DNA of 44,579 bases from Paenibacillus agaridevorans (GCF_003112455.1 NZ_BDQX01000325.1:28070-72648); one strand, 5' to 3'; positions 24,608 through 34,351 are shown, counted from the stretch's first letter. Numbers and translations: made by a program. The notes: generated from the letters alone by a model not told the origin.

Positions 24608-25729
24608 CTAATAGTTGAAATTCTTATCCGCAAAATCCATAAAGCAATGCCAGTCGTACTCCTTCAAGTCATGTTCGCCTGTACGCAGATGATAACCAAG
24701 CTTTTTGCCGTGTATCGGCGTCTCCGGCTGCGGGAATGAATGCGTGCCAAGCCCTGGAGCGCTTAATAATCGATACGCCGGCTCAGCAAGTTTCAAGGAA
24801 AGAAATTCGGACTGCGGATCTGCCCAAGTATCTTCTGTTGCACTGGATACATAAACACAGCGAGGAGCGATTAATGAGAGCAGCATGTGCTGATCTACCG
24901 GAAGCTCATTCTCTCTGTCATTATATTTTTTGTAATTTTCCGCAAACCAATGGGGGAATCGTGTATTAATATGATAAATCGTTTCTCCTTTTTTCCCTCT
25001 GGAAATAGCGGCGCCCGTGCTGCCGGAATTATTGCTTACGATCATGGCGAATCTTTCATCCAACGCGCCAGCCCATAAAGCAGTTTTTCCGCCTCTGGAA
25101 TGACCGACCACAGCAACCCGATTCGCATCAAGATCCGTATCCGTGTCCAGGTAATCCATAACCCGGCTGGCTCCCCAAGCCCATGCCGCAATTGTTCCCC
25201 ATGCATCGGAAGGACGCTGCGCATCCGGCGTACCCGGTGCTTCGAAGATGCCATGAACGCCATTGCGAAAGCCATCATGCTCATCCGGGTCCACATCCTT
25301 TACATGGAATACAGCTGCCGCATACCCTCTGTCAACAATAGCCTTTGCAGGCCAAAACTCATCCTGTTCCTCTTGATCGAGGTCCAAATAATCATTATCT
25401 CTATTGTTGATCAGCAGAAATACAGGTGCCGGCTTATCGGTCTCGATGGCGTTTGGCACAAATAACAGCAGCGGAATGACGCCCTTGCCGTACGGACCTG
25501 TAAACGTAATATCCACTTTCTTGCGAGTGGCTTTGCCGCCCATATAACCTTTTTCCTCTGCCACATGAAATCTTACCGATAGTGGCTGAGGCTCTCTGCC
25601 ATACACATGGGTCCGAAATAGCTCCAAAATCTCTGGGCGCCTTTTCCGTATCCAATCTGCTGCGGTTGTCACTTGAATTCCATTTTTGCACATCAATAAA
25701 TCAGGCAAAGTTGCTAATCTATTGTCCAT
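24608..25729 (-). CDS. Alpha/beta-hydrolase, CE15 (glucuronoyl esterase)-like
   Basis: A 373-residue alpha/beta-hydrolase resembling bacterial CE15 glucuronoyl esterases. The nucleophile elbow is VVGHSRGGKTALWAGALDERF, with the Ser at about 215 and the family Lys three residues after it. The catalytic His is in EYDWHCFMDF near the C-end. ISNNSGSTGAA-type (VSNNSGSTGAA) and NTRFPHWF segments also fit CE15. CE15 enzymes cleave esters between glucuronic acid of xylan and lignin alcohols. No signal peptide is visible, unlike most secreted CE15, so it may act on imported fragments. ATG 25729 follows GGAGGG by 7 nt and is preferred to ATG 25753. The stop lies 199 nt before the cre-controlled GH95 gene on the same strand. 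Confidence 0.85.
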   Translation of the reverse strand: MDNRLATLPDLLMCKNGIQVTTAADWIRKRRPEILELFRTHVYGREPQPLSVRFHVAEEKGYMGGKATRKKVDITFTGPYGKGVIPLLLFVPNAIETDKPAPVFLLINNRDNDYLDLDQEEQDEFWPAKAIVDRGYAAAVFHVKDVDPDEHDGFRNGVHGIFEAPGTPDAQRPSDAWGTIAAWAWGASRVMDYLDTDTDLDANRVAVVGHSRGGKTALWAGALDERFAMIVSNNSGSTGAAISRGKKGETIYHINTRFPHWFAENYKKYNDRENELPVDQHMLLSLIAPRCVYVSSATEDTWADPQSEFLSLKLAEPAYRLLSAPGLGTHSFPQPETPIHGKKLGYHLRTGEHDLKEYDWHCFMDFADKNFNY

Positions 25730-25823
25730 GATTAATCCCTCCTCATCATGCACATGGTAACAAGGAAGCTCCGTAGATGCCAGCCCTACTGTAAATTTCG
25801 ATCCAATTTAGAGTGCATGTTAA

Positions 25824-25873
25824 AAAACGACAGGATGCCGCCCCTACCGTAAAGGGCGACATCCTGTCGTTTT
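25824..25873 (-). terminator. Intrinsic terminator after the siderophore-binding gene
   Basis: AAAACGACAGGATG (25824-25837) and CATCCTGTCGTTTT (25860-25873) are perfect arms with an inner CGCCC/GGGCG pairing. On the minus strand the stem runs into TTTTTTAAC. It lies 23 nt past the stop codon at 25896. Confidence 0.9.
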
Positions 25874-25895
25874 GGTGCTATAGCGGGAGATCCCC

Positions 25896-26900
25896 CTACT
25901 TCACAATGCTTGCCAGAATATGGTCGATCATCTGGTTGTTCGCGATCGGCCCCGTGTACAACCAGCTCGTGTCGGCTCCGAATTCGTGAATGTTGCCGTT
26001 TTTCACGGCCGGAATCCCCTCCCATACCGGATCCTTCAGCGCCTCGGCACCGTCGCCGTCGCTATTAATAAGAAAGATATGGTCCGCGTCAAGCTGCGCT
26101 AGCTTCTCTAGCGAAATCGAGTTCCAACTGAACTCCGATGCGTCTGCAATCTCTTTTACCGTGGCCGGCACTTCCAAGCCAAGCTCCCCATACAGAACGG
26201 CTCCGCTGGATTGCGTGTCGCTCACCACGAAGAAGTTGTTCCCTGTCAGCCACAGCGCTGCCGCGGACTGGCCTGCCGCCTTGCTCTGGATTGTTGCTTT
26301 GGCCTCCGCCGCCTTCGTCTCATAATCGGCGAGCACTTGCTTCGCCTGCTCCGTCTTGCCCAACACTTCGCCGACTTTCAGCAGCGCTTGGCGCCAGTCG
26401 CCATTTACTTCGTCGCCCAGCGTGAAGGTTGGAGCGATCTGCGAGTATTGTTCGTATTTGCCGCCTTCCACCGTGCTCGCCATCCCCGTAATGATCAGAT
26501 CCGGATCGAACGACAACACGGCTTCGTAAGGGAGATCGAACGGTATAGCAGGAATGTCGGCCAGATACTCTTGCAAGTAAGCTTGCGTTCCTCTTGTCAC
26601 TGACCACTGCGCTACGGGCTTCACGTCCAGCGCGACAAGATAGTCTTCCAGGTAAGAGGCGATGATGCGTTTAGGCTCGGCAGGAATGGTTACCTCATGC
26701 CCTAATCCGTCCGTCAGCTTGAACTCTGTCGGTTGATCCGAAGCTGTTGGCGCATTTGTTGCTGTATTTGTTGCGGTCGCCTCTGCGCCGGTATCCGCCC
26801 CGTTATCGTTATTCGCCGAACCGCATGCCGCCAGCAGCAAGGAGAGCAATAGTATTCCGGCTAGTGTACTTGTGGATCGTTTTGTTTTTCTAACGTTCAT
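25896..26900 (-). CDS. Iron-siderophore ABC transporter substrate-binding lipoprotein
   Basis: A 334-residue FecB/FhuD-type (periplasmic-binding clan) lipoprotein that captures ferric siderophore outside the membrane. The signal peptide ends in the lipobox LLAACGS with Cys at about 26, followed by an Ala/Thr/Asn-rich linker (about 30-60). The binding domain begins TDGLGHEVTIPAEPKRII and shows the family features SFDPDLIITGM, QIAPTFTLGD and LDADHIFLINSDGD. It is transcribed from a promoter overlapped by a near-perfect Fur box and ends at a strong terminator, so it is a single-gene unit; permease and ATPase genes are not in the window. The siderophore cannot be told from sequence. Confidence 0.93.
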   Translation of the reverse strand: MNVRKTKRSTSTLAGILLLSLLLAACGSANNDNGADTGAEATATNTATNAPTASDQPTEFKLTDGLGHEVTIPAEPKRIIASYLEDYLVALDVKPVAQWSVTRGTQAYLQEYLADIPAIPFDLPYEAVLSFDPDLIITGMASTVEGGKYEQYSQIAPTFTLGDEVNGDWRQALLKVGEVLGKTEQAKQVLADYETKAAEAKATIQSKAAGQSAAALWLTGNNFFVVSDTQSSGAVLYGELGLEVPATVKEIADASEFSWNSISLEKLAQLDADHIFLINSDGDGAEALKDPVWEGIPAVKNGNIHEFGADTSWLYTGPIANNQMIDHILASIVK

Positions 26901-26963
26901 GTTGCAAATTCCCCTTCGTTAAACATGTCCCGGTATGTATTCGTCTCCTATCCGAGCTCATTA

Positions 26964-26992
26964 ATGATAACAATTATCATTATCGTTGTCAA
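26964..26992 (-). promoter_or_regulatory. Fur-controlled promoter
   Basis: On the minus strand TTGACA (26992-26987), a 17-bp spacer and TATCAT (26969-26964) form a good promoter. TGATAACAATTATCA (26965-26979, plus strand) matches the 7-1-7 Fur box TGATAATNATTATCA at all but one fixed position and overlaps the -10. Iron repression of the siderophore-binding gene is expected. Confidence 0.85.
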
Positions 26993-27044
26993 ACATTCTT
27001 TTAATAGTTATACAAACCTTCTTTAGAGCAAGGCTGGCGGACGC

Positions 27045-27077
27045 AAAAACAGCCTGCCCGTTTACGAGCAAGCCGTT
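27045..27077 (-). terminator. Intrinsic terminator after the SLH-GH18 gene
   Basis: On the minus strand AACGGCTTGCTCG, loop TAAA, then CGGGCAGGCTGTT pair over 13 positions with three G-U pairs, followed by TTT. It starts 23 nt past the stop codon at 27101. Confidence 0.8.
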
Positions 27078-27100
27078 AATGCCTTTGTTTCGGTGATCAT

Positions 27101-28714
27101 CTAGCTTGCATGTTGGCCGACCAGCGCCCAGTCAGCCGCCGTGTAATTGCCCATATGCCACAACGATACGCCCTTCAGCCCGTAGTACTTGGCGAGCCAT
27201 ATCTTTTTGGAGATGCTTTGCGCATCCTCGTAATAGACCAAATGACTGCCCCGCTCATCCGTAAATTCCGCTTTCTTGAGCAAGTGCGGCGTAGACCAGG
27301 TCGTCTTCACGCCAGGCATGGCGAGCCGTTTTTCGACATCCGCGATCCTCGGCTTGTACACGGGTCCGGTAACGCCATTTGGCGCCGTAATCCACTGATT
27401 GGCCTGCTTGGACACGCCCAGCACCAGCTTTTCCTTCGGTATTGCCTTCAGCGCCGTCACGACCGTGTCATTGACCAGCGGAAGCGGCGCCGATGGCAGC
27501 TTGCTCTCGGCATGTGTAAAGTCGTACGCCATCAGCACCACCGTATCCGCCAGCTTGCCGATCGCCCCCAGATCGTAACCGCTATAATAATGAATCGGCG
27601 GAACTGCGACCGACAAGGTTAACGTGCCTAATTGCTCCTTCAATTCCTTCAAAAATGAAGTAAAATCCGCCGCGCTTCCCGCTTCTCTTAACCCTTCGAA
27701 GTCAATTTGAACGCCGGTGAAGGAGTAGGCCGGATTACTTAAGGTCGCTAACAAGGAATCGATAAACGCTCCTCTCGCCGGTTTGTCCCTAAGGAAGTCC
27801 TTGAGATCCGAGCCTGCGTAGAACACCATTAATTCCTTCGACGCTCCCGCTTTACCGGCCGCCTCCACTACTTCTCCGAAGCCGTTCGGCACTTTATAAT
27901 CCCCCGAACCGGTGTTCAGCTTGGCCAATCCAGCCCCGTCATACTGCAAGCTGGACCAGCCCATAATGACGTTCGACAGCTTGTCCATATGTCCGATGGC
28001 CGGATAAGATTCTATCGCATAATAGCCCGTAAAATCGATTTTCAGCCCTGCGATCCGGCTGTCCAGCAAGCGATAAATGACCGCCGCGGCCTGCTTGCGA
28101 ATGAGCGGCTGCTTCGGCTTGAAACCGGCAGCGTCGCCTTCCATAATTCCCAGACGCGACGCGTAATAGACATAGGGCTGCATATCGGCATCAATGGACG
28201 CAACGTCTTTAAATGCACGGGTATCCCGTTCCTTCATCCATTCCGACGACAGCCATGCCTCTCTTTGCTCAACAGGAAGCTTCTCCAGCTGCGACACGCC
28301 GATCAACATCGCGACCTCTTGTCTAGTAATGGTTTGGGACGGAAGAAATCGTCCCTCGGAATCTAGCAAGCTCTCAAGCCAGGCTCTATCGAATGCGGCG
28401 GCAATATAAGACGCGGACCAACGGTCCTTGGCCACATCCGCGGGTATACTCCCGATTGGCTGTCCGCTTTCGACTTGCTCTGCTACAACGAGCAGCTTCA
28501 CAAATGCCTCCCGCGACAAATCCATTCTTGGCCTGTATGTCAAATCCTCGTAACCGTTAATGACGCCCAGCGCAGCCAACGTATAGATCGGATCCAACGC
28601 GTAGTCGTTCTCTTCGTCTTTAAACGGCTTCAGTTGGACATCGTAGGCCATTGCGGGGCTCGCGAATAACATCATCGCTATCATCGTTAACAACAGCGTT
28701 ACTCTCAATTTCAT
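27101..28714 (-). CDS. Surface protein with SLH domains and a GH18 catalytic domain
   Basis: A 537-residue secreted protein. Signal peptide 1-23 (LLLTMIAMMLFASPAMA). Three SLH repeats (about 28-80, 90-140 and 165-220; the last is FKDVASIDADMQPYVYYASRLGI) should anchor it to the secondary cell-wall polymer. The rest is a GH18 (beta/alpha)8 barrel. FTGVQIDFEGL is the DxxDxDxE-type active strand, with the catalytic Glu at about 350; VVLMAYDF and GVSLWHMGNY are the later barrel strands. The domain resembles the spore-cortex/peptidoglycan N-acetylglucosaminidase branch (YaaH/YdhD-like) rather than a secreted chitinase. GGAGGAG precedes the ATG. A GGCTTC/GAAGCC hairpin (28736-28752) lies just upstream of the ribosome site. 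Target could be peptidoglycan or chitin. Confidence 0.9.
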   Translation of the reverse strand: MKLRVTLLLTMIAMMLFASPAMAYDVQLKPFKDEENDYALDPIYTLAALGVINGYEDLTYRPRMDLSREAFVKLLVVAEQVESGQPIGSIPADVAKDRWSASYIAAAFDRAWLESLLDSEGRFLPSQTITRQEVAMLIGVSQLEKLPVEQREAWLSSEWMKERDTRAFKDVASIDADMQPYVYYASRLGIMEGDAAGFKPKQPLIRKQAAAVIYRLLDSRIAGLKIDFTGYYAIESYPAIGHMDKLSNVIMGWSSLQYDGAGLAKLNTGSGDYKVPNGFGEVVEAAGKAGASKELMVFYAGSDLKDFLRDKPARGAFIDSLLATLSNPAYSFTGVQIDFEGLREAGSAADFTSFLKELKEQLGTLTLSVAVPPIHYYSGYDLGAIGKLADTVVLMAYDFTHAESKLPSAPLPLVNDTVVTALKAIPKEKLVLGVSKQANQWITAPNGVTGPVYKPRIADVEKRLAMPGVKTTWSTPHLLKKAEFTDERGSHLVYYEDAQSISKKIWLAKYYGLKGVSLWHMGNYTAADWALVGQHAS

Positions 28715-28812
28715 TTCCAGTATCTCCTCCCCGGCGGCTTCATAGAGAAGCCACCAAGAGGTTAGACGCTGATTGGAGGCGGATAGTTGCTCTTACACAT
28801 GGTTTCGCACCC

Positions 28813-30402
28813 CTATGATTTCTGTGTGCTTGCCGGCACCCAACACTTAAACATGCTGCCCTTGCCCGGCTCGCTGGTTACCGTAACGTGTCCGCCCATC
28901 ATGGCAAGGTAGCGATGGCTGATGGCGAGGCCGAGACCCGTGCCGCCGTACTTGCGGGTCGTCGAGGCGTCGGCTTGCGTAAATGGCTGGAACAGCTTCT
29001 TCTGCTGCTCCTCGCTCATGCCGATCCCGGAATCGGCGATGATAAAGGCAAATCCCGCCTGTCCGTCTGACGTTTCCGAACAAACCTCGAATCTTACGTT
29101 GCCCTTACGCGTGAACTTGCCTGCGTTGCTGAGCAGATTAAGCAAAATTTGGCGCAGCTTCGTAATGTCCGTCTCGAATTCGCCACTCGCGGCGACCGTC
29201 TCAAGCACATTGCCGTTGTTCTCGATAAGCGGCCGGATCGTCGCCGCCACTTCCTGCATCAGATCCCCGATTTCTACCTTCTCGTAATACATCTCGACCT
29301 TGCCTGCTTCAATCTTGGAAATATCCAGAATATCATTAATCAGCATCAGCAGATGGGTGCCTGCTTTCCGAATCTTGTCGAGATCGTCAACGAACGTTTC
29401 CGCTCCCATCTCTTCTGCTTCTTCCATCAGCATCTCGCTATAACCAATAATAGCGTTTAACGGCGTCCGCAGCTCATGGCTCATATTGGCCAGAAATTGG
29501 CTTTTGATCTGATTGGCTTGGATCGCTTCGTCCCGTGCATGCGACAGCTCCATCGTCCGCTCCTTGACCAAGCTCTCCAGATGGTCGTTAAGCTCGCGCA
29601 GCTCCTCATTCATCTTGAGGATCTCCGCCGACTTGTCCTCGATCTCCGAATCCTTATAGGTGAACTTGTTGGAGATGAAGATCCCGATTAATGAAAGCCC
29701 CAACGTAAACAACGTGCCGCCCGCAATGAAATACGCCAGCCACTTCTGATCGAGAACAAGGCCGGAGCTCTCGCGCCCGCTCATCCCGTCCAGCGGGAAC
29801 GACGCAGCGACCATGCCCACATAATGCATGCCGGCGACCGCTGCTCCCATGATCATGCCGCTGCCGACTTTTTTGAACCAATACTCGCGATTCTGCGTCC
29901 CTTCCCTCCGAAAATAAAACGAAAGCCACAGCGCCGTAATCGCCGCGATCAGCGCGATCAACACCGACAATCCGACGTACAACGGCTCGTACACAATATC
30001 AATCAGCATGGCTTCCATGCCGATATAATGCATAGCGACGATGCCCGCCGCCAGCAGCACGCCGCCCGACACGATACGCTTGATCCCGGGCTGTGTCCGT
30101 CCCACAATATGCAGAGCAACAAACGATGCCGCGATTGCGACGATGACCGACAACACTACGGTAGGCATATGGTAGGCGATCGGAACCGGCAGCGAGAACG
30201 CCAGCATGCCGACAAAGTGCATCGACCAGATCCCGCTGCCCATCGCACACGCGCCGAACGACAGCCACAGCCATCTTCGCGGTCCGAACGTTGTACTGAT
30301 CCTATTGACCAAATCCAGCACGGTATAGGAAGCCGCGATCGCTACTATATAGGAGAACAACACAAGCAGCATGTCGTAAGTGCCGTGGTTATGGTGTTGC
30401 AT
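28813..30402 (-). CDS. MHYT-domain sensor histidine kinase
   Basis: A 529-residue membrane kinase. The N-terminal half has about seven TM helices and three MHYT-type motifs (MHFVGM, MHYIGM, MHYVGM), a fold thought to bind metal and sense diatomic gas or redox state. A short coiled coil (MNEELRELNDHLESLVKERT) leads to HisKA, with the phospho-accepting His in [20 protein letters not shown], and HATPase_c ([20 protein letters not shown]). ATG 30402 follows AGAGGG by 7 nt; an in-frame GTG or ATG upstream would add a non-hydrophobic extension. It has no receiver of its own and is divergent from an operon with receiver proteins, which are likely phosphorylation partners. Its kinase core closely resembles that of the kinase at 31720-33555, which suggests duplication. 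Confidence 0.9.
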   Translation of the reverse strand: MQHHNHGTYDMLLVLFSYIVAIAASYTVLDLVNRISTTFGPRRWLWLSFGACAMGSGIWSMHFVGMLAFSLPVPIAYHMPTVVLSVIVAIAASFVALHIVGRTQPGIKRIVSGGVLLAAGIVAMHYIGMEAMLIDIVYEPLYVGLSVLIALIAAITALWLSFYFRREGTQNREYWFKKVGSGMIMGAAVAGMHYVGMVAASFPLDGMSGRESSGLVLDQKWLAYFIAGGTLFTLGLSLIGIFISNKFTYKDSEIEDKSAEILKMNEELRELNDHLESLVKERTMELSHARDEAIQANQIKSQFLANMSHELRTPLNAIIGYSEMLMEEAEEMGAETFVDDLDKIRKAGTHLLMLINDILDISKIEAGKVEMYYEKVEIGDLMQEVAATIRPLIENNGNVLETVAASGEFETDITKLRQILLNLLSNAGKFTRKGNVRFEVCSETSDGQAGFAFIIADSGIGMSEEQQKKLFQPFTQADASTTRKYGGTGLGLAISHRYLAMMGGHVTVTSEPGKGSMFKCWVPASTQKS

Positions 30403-30554
30403 CGAGTTCCCTCTTCCCGTTCCTAGTATCCCTGGCAGATAAATCCTTACTCTCATTCGACACAGAGCGAATTATTTCCTCCTAAAGTTCCACAGGTCAT
30501 CCTCTATATCGCTTGTCATGACTTTTAACCTATGTCGAAAGCACAAGAATCTGG

Positions 30555-30583
30555 TCGTAAAATATCGAATTTACATTTATAAT
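30555..30583 (+). promoter_or_regulatory. Probable promoter of the HD-GYP/kinase operon
   Basis: TATAAT (30578-30583) is a consensus -10. The hexamer 17 bp upstream is TCGTAA, a poor -35, so an activator or other sigma factor may be involved. TGTCGAA (30533-30539), a Spo0A-box-like heptamer, lies just upstream but may be chance. Confidence 0.45.
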
Positions 30584-30662
30584 AGTGAGAGAATGGCAAG
30601 ATTAGGATGGACAGACGGGAATCCTCTCCATTCCCCTATTACATAAGCAAATGAGGCCTACC

Positions 30663-31715
30663 ATGGACGAGTGGAAGCAAAATGCCAAATTCCTGATCGT
30701 AGACGATCAGGAATTCAATATCAGCCTGCTGCACCGCATTCTGACTCGTGCGGGATATACAAATCTCGTGACAACTACCAATCCGCTGCAACTGGAGGCC
30801 TTGTATCGGGAGCACCGCCCTGACATCGTGCTGCTCGATCTTCATATGCCGGAGATGGACGGTTTTACCGCTATTCGATGTCTGCGTAACTGGAACGAAG
30901 GCGAATATTTGCCTATTCTGGTACTGACAGCCGACGTGACGCCCGAGGCGAAGAAACGGGCGTTGCATGAGGGTGCGAACGACTTCATCTCCAAGCCGTT
31001 TGATCGGACGGAAGTTGTGCTGCGCATTCAGAACTTCCTGGCCACACGATTCTATCATCTGAAGCTGCAAGAGCGAAACCAGGATTTGGAGCAACGCGTA
31101 CGTGAGCGAACACGAGAGCTCGAGCTCGCTCAGGCGGAAATTCTCGACGTGCTTGGCCGCACGGCGGAGTACCGCGACGATGAGACGGGCCAGCATACGA
31201 AACGGGTCGGAGACTTGTCCGCTCGTATCGCTCTGGGGTTGGGACTTTCTCCCGATGAAGCTGCACTGATCGGCAGGGCCGCGCCGCTCCATGACATTGG
31301 CAAGATCGGCATTCCGGATGATATTCTGCTTAAACCCGGACGCTTCACTTCCGAGGAGTTCGCCAGGATGAAGGAGCATGCCGATATTGGATCCAGCATT
31401 CTGCAAGGGAGCGTCTTCCCCGTTCTTCAGGCAGCCGGCACGATCGCATTAACGCACCATGAAAAGTGGAACGGAAGCGGCTATCCAAACGGATTAAGCG
31501 GCGAGGACATTCCGCTCTACGGGCGAATCGTGGCAATCGCCGACTTCTACGACGCCCTCACGCATGAGCGACCGTACAAACGGGCATGGACAAAAGAGGA
31601 AGCCATCTCGGAAATTATAGCGCAGTCCGGGCAGCATTTTGATCCGCGCGTGGTTGAAGTATTCCTTGACATCATCGGAAGCGAAGCGCCGTTTAATATT
31701 GCCAGGGGGGATTAG
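30663..31715 (+). CDS. Response regulator with HD-GYP output (cyclic-di-GMP phosphodiesterase)
   Basis: A 350-residue cytoplasmic protein. The N-terminal receiver (about 8-130) has [10 protein letters not shown], the phospho-acceptor Asp in [13 protein letters not shown] and the Lys in FISKPFD. A coiled-coil linker ([20 protein letters not shown]) leads to an HD-GYP domain (about 155-345) with the metal motif HDIGK and the signature [11 protein letters not shown] intact, so it should hydrolyse cyclic-di-GMP. ATG 30663 follows GAGG by about 7 nt; ATG 30651 lacks a ribosome site. It is the first gene of a three-gene operon; the kinase gene begins 4 nt after its stop. Confidence 0.93.
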   Translation: MDEWKQNAKFLIVDDQEFNISLLHRILTRAGYTNLVTTTNPLQLEALYREHRPDIVLLDLHMPEMDGFTAIRCLRNWNEGEYLPILVLTADVTPEAKKRALHEGANDFISKPFDRTEVVLRIQNFLATRFYHLKLQERNQDLEQRVRERTRELELAQAEILDVLGRTAEYRDDETGQHTKRVGDLSARIALGLGLSPDEAALIGRAAPLHDIGKIGIPDDILLKPGRFTSEEFARMKEHADIGSSILQGSVFPVLQAAGTIALTHHEKWNGSGYPNGLSGEDIPLYGRIVAIADFYDALTHERPYKRAWTKEEAISEIIAQSGQHFDPRVVEVFLDIIGSEAPFNIARGD

Positions 31716-31719
31716 GTGG

Positions 31720-33555
31720 ATGAAAGAACGGAACGGGGTTAGCGATAATAGGAATGAGATAGATGTACTCCGCAAAGAGCTGGAGCTCGAGCGGCAAGCA
31801 CGGCAGGAAGCCGAGCGGATCTCGGAGGAGAAGTCGCACGCGATCCATGATCTCAACCAGGAGCTTCATCAATTGAACGAACAGCTGGAAGTGCTCGTTC
31901 AAGAGCGAACGATGGAGTTGTCCCAAGCGCGCGATGCAGCCGTCGAAGCGAACAAGATCAAAAGCCAGTTCCTCGCCAACATGAGCCACGAGCTTCGTAC
32001 GCCGCTTAACGCCATCATCGGCTACAGCGAGATGCTGGGGGAAGAAGCCGAGGAAATGGGAGAAGCCGCCTTCTCGGACGATCTGCACAAAATACATAAA
32101 GCGGGGCAGCATTTGCTCACGCTGATTAATAGCATATTGGACCTATCCAAGATTGAGGCCGGCAAAGTAGAGCTTTATCTCGAAACCGTCGACCTTCATT
32201 CCCTCATCGCCGAACTGGTTGCGACCGTGGATCCTCTGATGGCGGCCAACCGCAACCATTTGCTGCTGGAGGGGCTGGACGATTGTCCGGATTCGATCCG
32301 CTCGGACGCGACCAAGCTTAAGCAAATTTTGCTCAACCTGCTCAGCAACGCTGCCAAATTTACATCGGACGGCACGGTTACCTTATCCCTCGCCAACGAG
32401 CAGGAGCTGGACGTGCCTGGCATAGTCTTCCGCGTCCAAGACAACGGGATTGGCATGACTCCGGAGCAAGCGGAAAGCGTATTCCTGGCGTTTAAGCAGG
32501 CCGATGCCTCCACGACCCGCAAATTCGGCGGAACGGGGCTGGGACTTGCCATCAGCCAAAACTTGTGCACCATGCTGGGGGGCAAAATCTCCGTCGAAAG
32601 CGAGCTCGGAGAGGGTTCGACGTTTAAGGTCTGGCTGCCTCTGCAAAGTAATGGCGAGTCAATGCCCGGGGTGTCTTTGGCGTCGGATATTTCCATGCTG
32701 ACTATACCCCAACCGGAGGTTCCGGCTGGATATGCCAGTGAGACTACCGATGAGGGCTCCGGCTTAACGAATCTCATCGCTGCCAATGGAGTCGGCACCG
32801 TCCTCGTCATCGACGACGATCCCGCAATGCTCGGATTAATGCAGCGTTATCTCGGTCAGGAGGAATGGACCGTTACGCTTGCTCAATCCGGCCGGGAAGG
32901 CTTGCGTCTGGCTAAACAGTTGAAGCCTGACGTCATTTCGCTGGATGTGCTTATGCCTGGCGTTGATGGCTGGAACGTGCTCACCATGCTCAAAAACGAT
33001 CCCGAACTGGCGCATATTCCCGTCGTCATGATTTCAATGATGGACGAGCAGCGACTCGCTTACGCCATGGGCGCCGCGGAATACGTAACGAAGCCCGTAC
33101 AGAGGGATCGGCTCATCGGTATTATCGAGAAGTATGTGCAGGAACGACAGTCCCATTCGGTGCTGGTCATAGAAGACGACGCGATTACCTCCGACATGAT
33201 GACAAAGATGTTAAGCAAGGAAGGCTATAACGTGATCCAGGCCGATAACGGCCATCATGCGCTTAGCCTGCTGGAGCAGGATGCGCCGCATCTCATTCTG
33301 CTTGATCTCATGATGCCCGAAATGGACGGGTTCGAATTTTTGACGGTGCTGCGGCAGCACGACGCATGGCGGGACATCCCGGTCGTGGTCGTTACGGCCA
33401 AGTCGATTACAGATGAGGATCGCGAGCGGCTAAGCGGCTATGCCAAAAACATACTCAGCAAGAGTCAATTGGAGCGCGAATCGCTGTTGACCGAAATTCG
33501 AAGACTCATTGAGCTATCCGGCGGGTCTGTAAAGGGGGTTGCGGAGGATGGCTAG
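31720..33555 (+). CDS. Cytoplasmic hybrid histidine kinase with two receiver domains
   Basis: A 611-residue soluble hybrid kinase. A coiled coil (about 10-75) replaces any sensor or TM region. HisKA follows with [20 protein letters not shown], then HATPase_c ([21 protein letters not shown]). Two receivers complete it: the first has Asp in [14 protein letters not shown] and Lys in YVTKPV, the second has Asp in [16 protein letters not shown] but ends in ILSKSQ without the usual KP. ATG 31720 is 4 nt after the HD-GYP stop; a G-rich run (GGGGGG) 9 nt upstream may serve as ribosome site. The lack of a sensor suggests it is controlled by partners, such as the divergent MHYT kinase or the following receiver. 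Confidence 0.92.
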   Translation: MKERNGVSDNRNEIDVLRKELELERQARQEAERISEEKSHAIHDLNQELHQLNEQLEVLVQERTMELSQARDAAVEANKIKSQFLANMSHELRTPLNAIIGYSEMLGEEAEEMGEAAFSDDLHKIHKAGQHLLTLINSILDLSKIEAGKVELYLETVDLHSLIAELVATVDPLMAANRNHLLLEGLDDCPDSIRSDATKLKQILLNLLSNAAKFTSDGTVTLSLANEQELDVPGIVFRVQDNGIGMTPEQAESVFLAFKQADASTTRKFGGTGLGLAISQNLCTMLGGKISVESELGEGSTFKVWLPLQSNGESMPGVSLASDISMLTIPQPEVPAGYASETTDEGSGLTNLIAANGVGTVLVIDDDPAMLGLMQRYLGQEEWTVTLAQSGREGLRLAKQLKPDVISLDVLMPGVDGWNVLTMLKNDPELAHIPVVMISMMDEQRLAYAMGAAEYVTKPVQRDRLIGIIEKYVQERQSHSVLVIEDDAITSDMMTKMLSKEGYNVIQADNGHHALSLLEQDAPHLILLDLMMPEMDGFEFLTVLRQHDAWRDIPVVVVTAKSITDEDRERLSGYAKNILSKSQLERESLLTEIRRLIELSGGSVKGVAEDG

Positions 33556-33922
33556 AATTCTCCTTGTGGAGGACAACGAGATGAACCGGGATATGCTGTC
33601 GCGCCGGCTCATCCGCAAAGGTTTTACCGTTGACATGGCTGTTGACGGCCGGCAAGGCGTCGAGCTTGCTTCGGCGATCCAGCCGGACCTCATCCTGATG
33701 GACCTCAGCCTGCCGGTCATGGACGGCTGGGATGCCACTCGCGCGCTCAAGTCAGATCCCGGCACAAGGAACATCCCCGTCATCGCGCTTACGGCCCATG
33801 CCATGACGAGCGACCGTACCCGAGCCTTCGAGGCAGGCTGCGACGACTTTGATACCAAGCCGGTGGAATGGATGCGGCTGCTTGGCAAGATCGAGGCGCT
33901 GCTTTCTTCTTCGCGGGCTTAG
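33548..33922 (+). CDS. Single-domain response regulator (CheY-like)
   Basis: A 124-residue stand-alone receiver of the DivK/CheY type: acidic pair in [12 protein letters not shown], phospho-acceptor Asp in [15 protein letters not shown], Thr in VIALTAHAM and Lys in FDTKPVEW. There is no output domain, so it should relay phosphate or bind a partner protein. ATG 33548 lies 8 nt inside the end of the kinase gene, with AAGGGGG 9 nt before it; translational coupling is likely. It is followed by a strong terminator. Confidence 0.92.
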   Translation: MARILLVEDNEMNRDMLSRRLIRKGFTVDMAVDGRQGVELASAIQPDLILMDLSLPVMDGWDATRALKSDPGTRNIPVIALTAHAMTSDRTRAFEAGCDDFDTKPVEWMRLLGKIEALLSSSRA

Positions 33923-33964
33923 ACGTTCGCGTGCTTCAGGGCCCATGCACCGCAATTAAGAAAA

Positions 33965-33996
33965 ACCGTCAGGATAGATCGTCCTGGCGGTCCTTT
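33965..33996 (+). terminator. Intrinsic terminator of the HD-GYP/kinase/CheY operon
   Basis: ACCGTCAGGA (33965-33974) and TCCTGGCGGT (33982-33991) pair with one G-U, followed by CCTTTTTG. It starts 43 nt after the last stop codon. Confidence 0.85.
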
Positions 33997-34051
33997 TTGT
34001 GCTAGCGCCAGAAAGAAGCAACGTCGTCACCCTGTCTGTTCGGCCTCTCGA

Positions 34052-34238
34052 ATAAGAGGAAAAACTCCCTCTAATACCCTCGTCTCCGCCCTTGCTTGCT
34101 CTTTAGAGGGAAATCCTACCTCTAATTCTGGCCGAATCACTGTTTTCGGGTCGAACCACCCCGATTAAAGGGCAGTTTTCCCTCTAAGAGGAGCCGATTT
34201 TCCGATTTTTCCAGATTAAAGGGAGATTTCCCCTCTAT
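34052..34238. repeat. Four spaced AGAGGG/CCCTCT inverted repeats
   Basis: Imperfect palindromes of about 23 bp of the form TTARAGGG...CCCTCTAA occur at 34055-34075, 34103-34125, 34165-34187 and 34216-34238, spaced about 50-60 bp apart. Copies 3 and 4 are both preceded by GATT. Each could form a small hairpin. Confidence 0.7.
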
Positions 34239-34351
34239 TTTCCGATGCGATGTACGGTGGGCCTCTTGGAGATGAGCGGCCTTAAGCTTTGCAAAGCCCT
34301 ATGCAACAAAGAGTGAACAAAACGGGCTTATTGACCAAACTAAACAGGTGT

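Noticed and set aside
28736..28752. GGCTTC/GAAGCC hairpin before the SLH-GH18 gene as a riboswitch
   Set aside because: It is too small for any riboswitch fold and lacks conserved core elements; it may only affect ribosome access.
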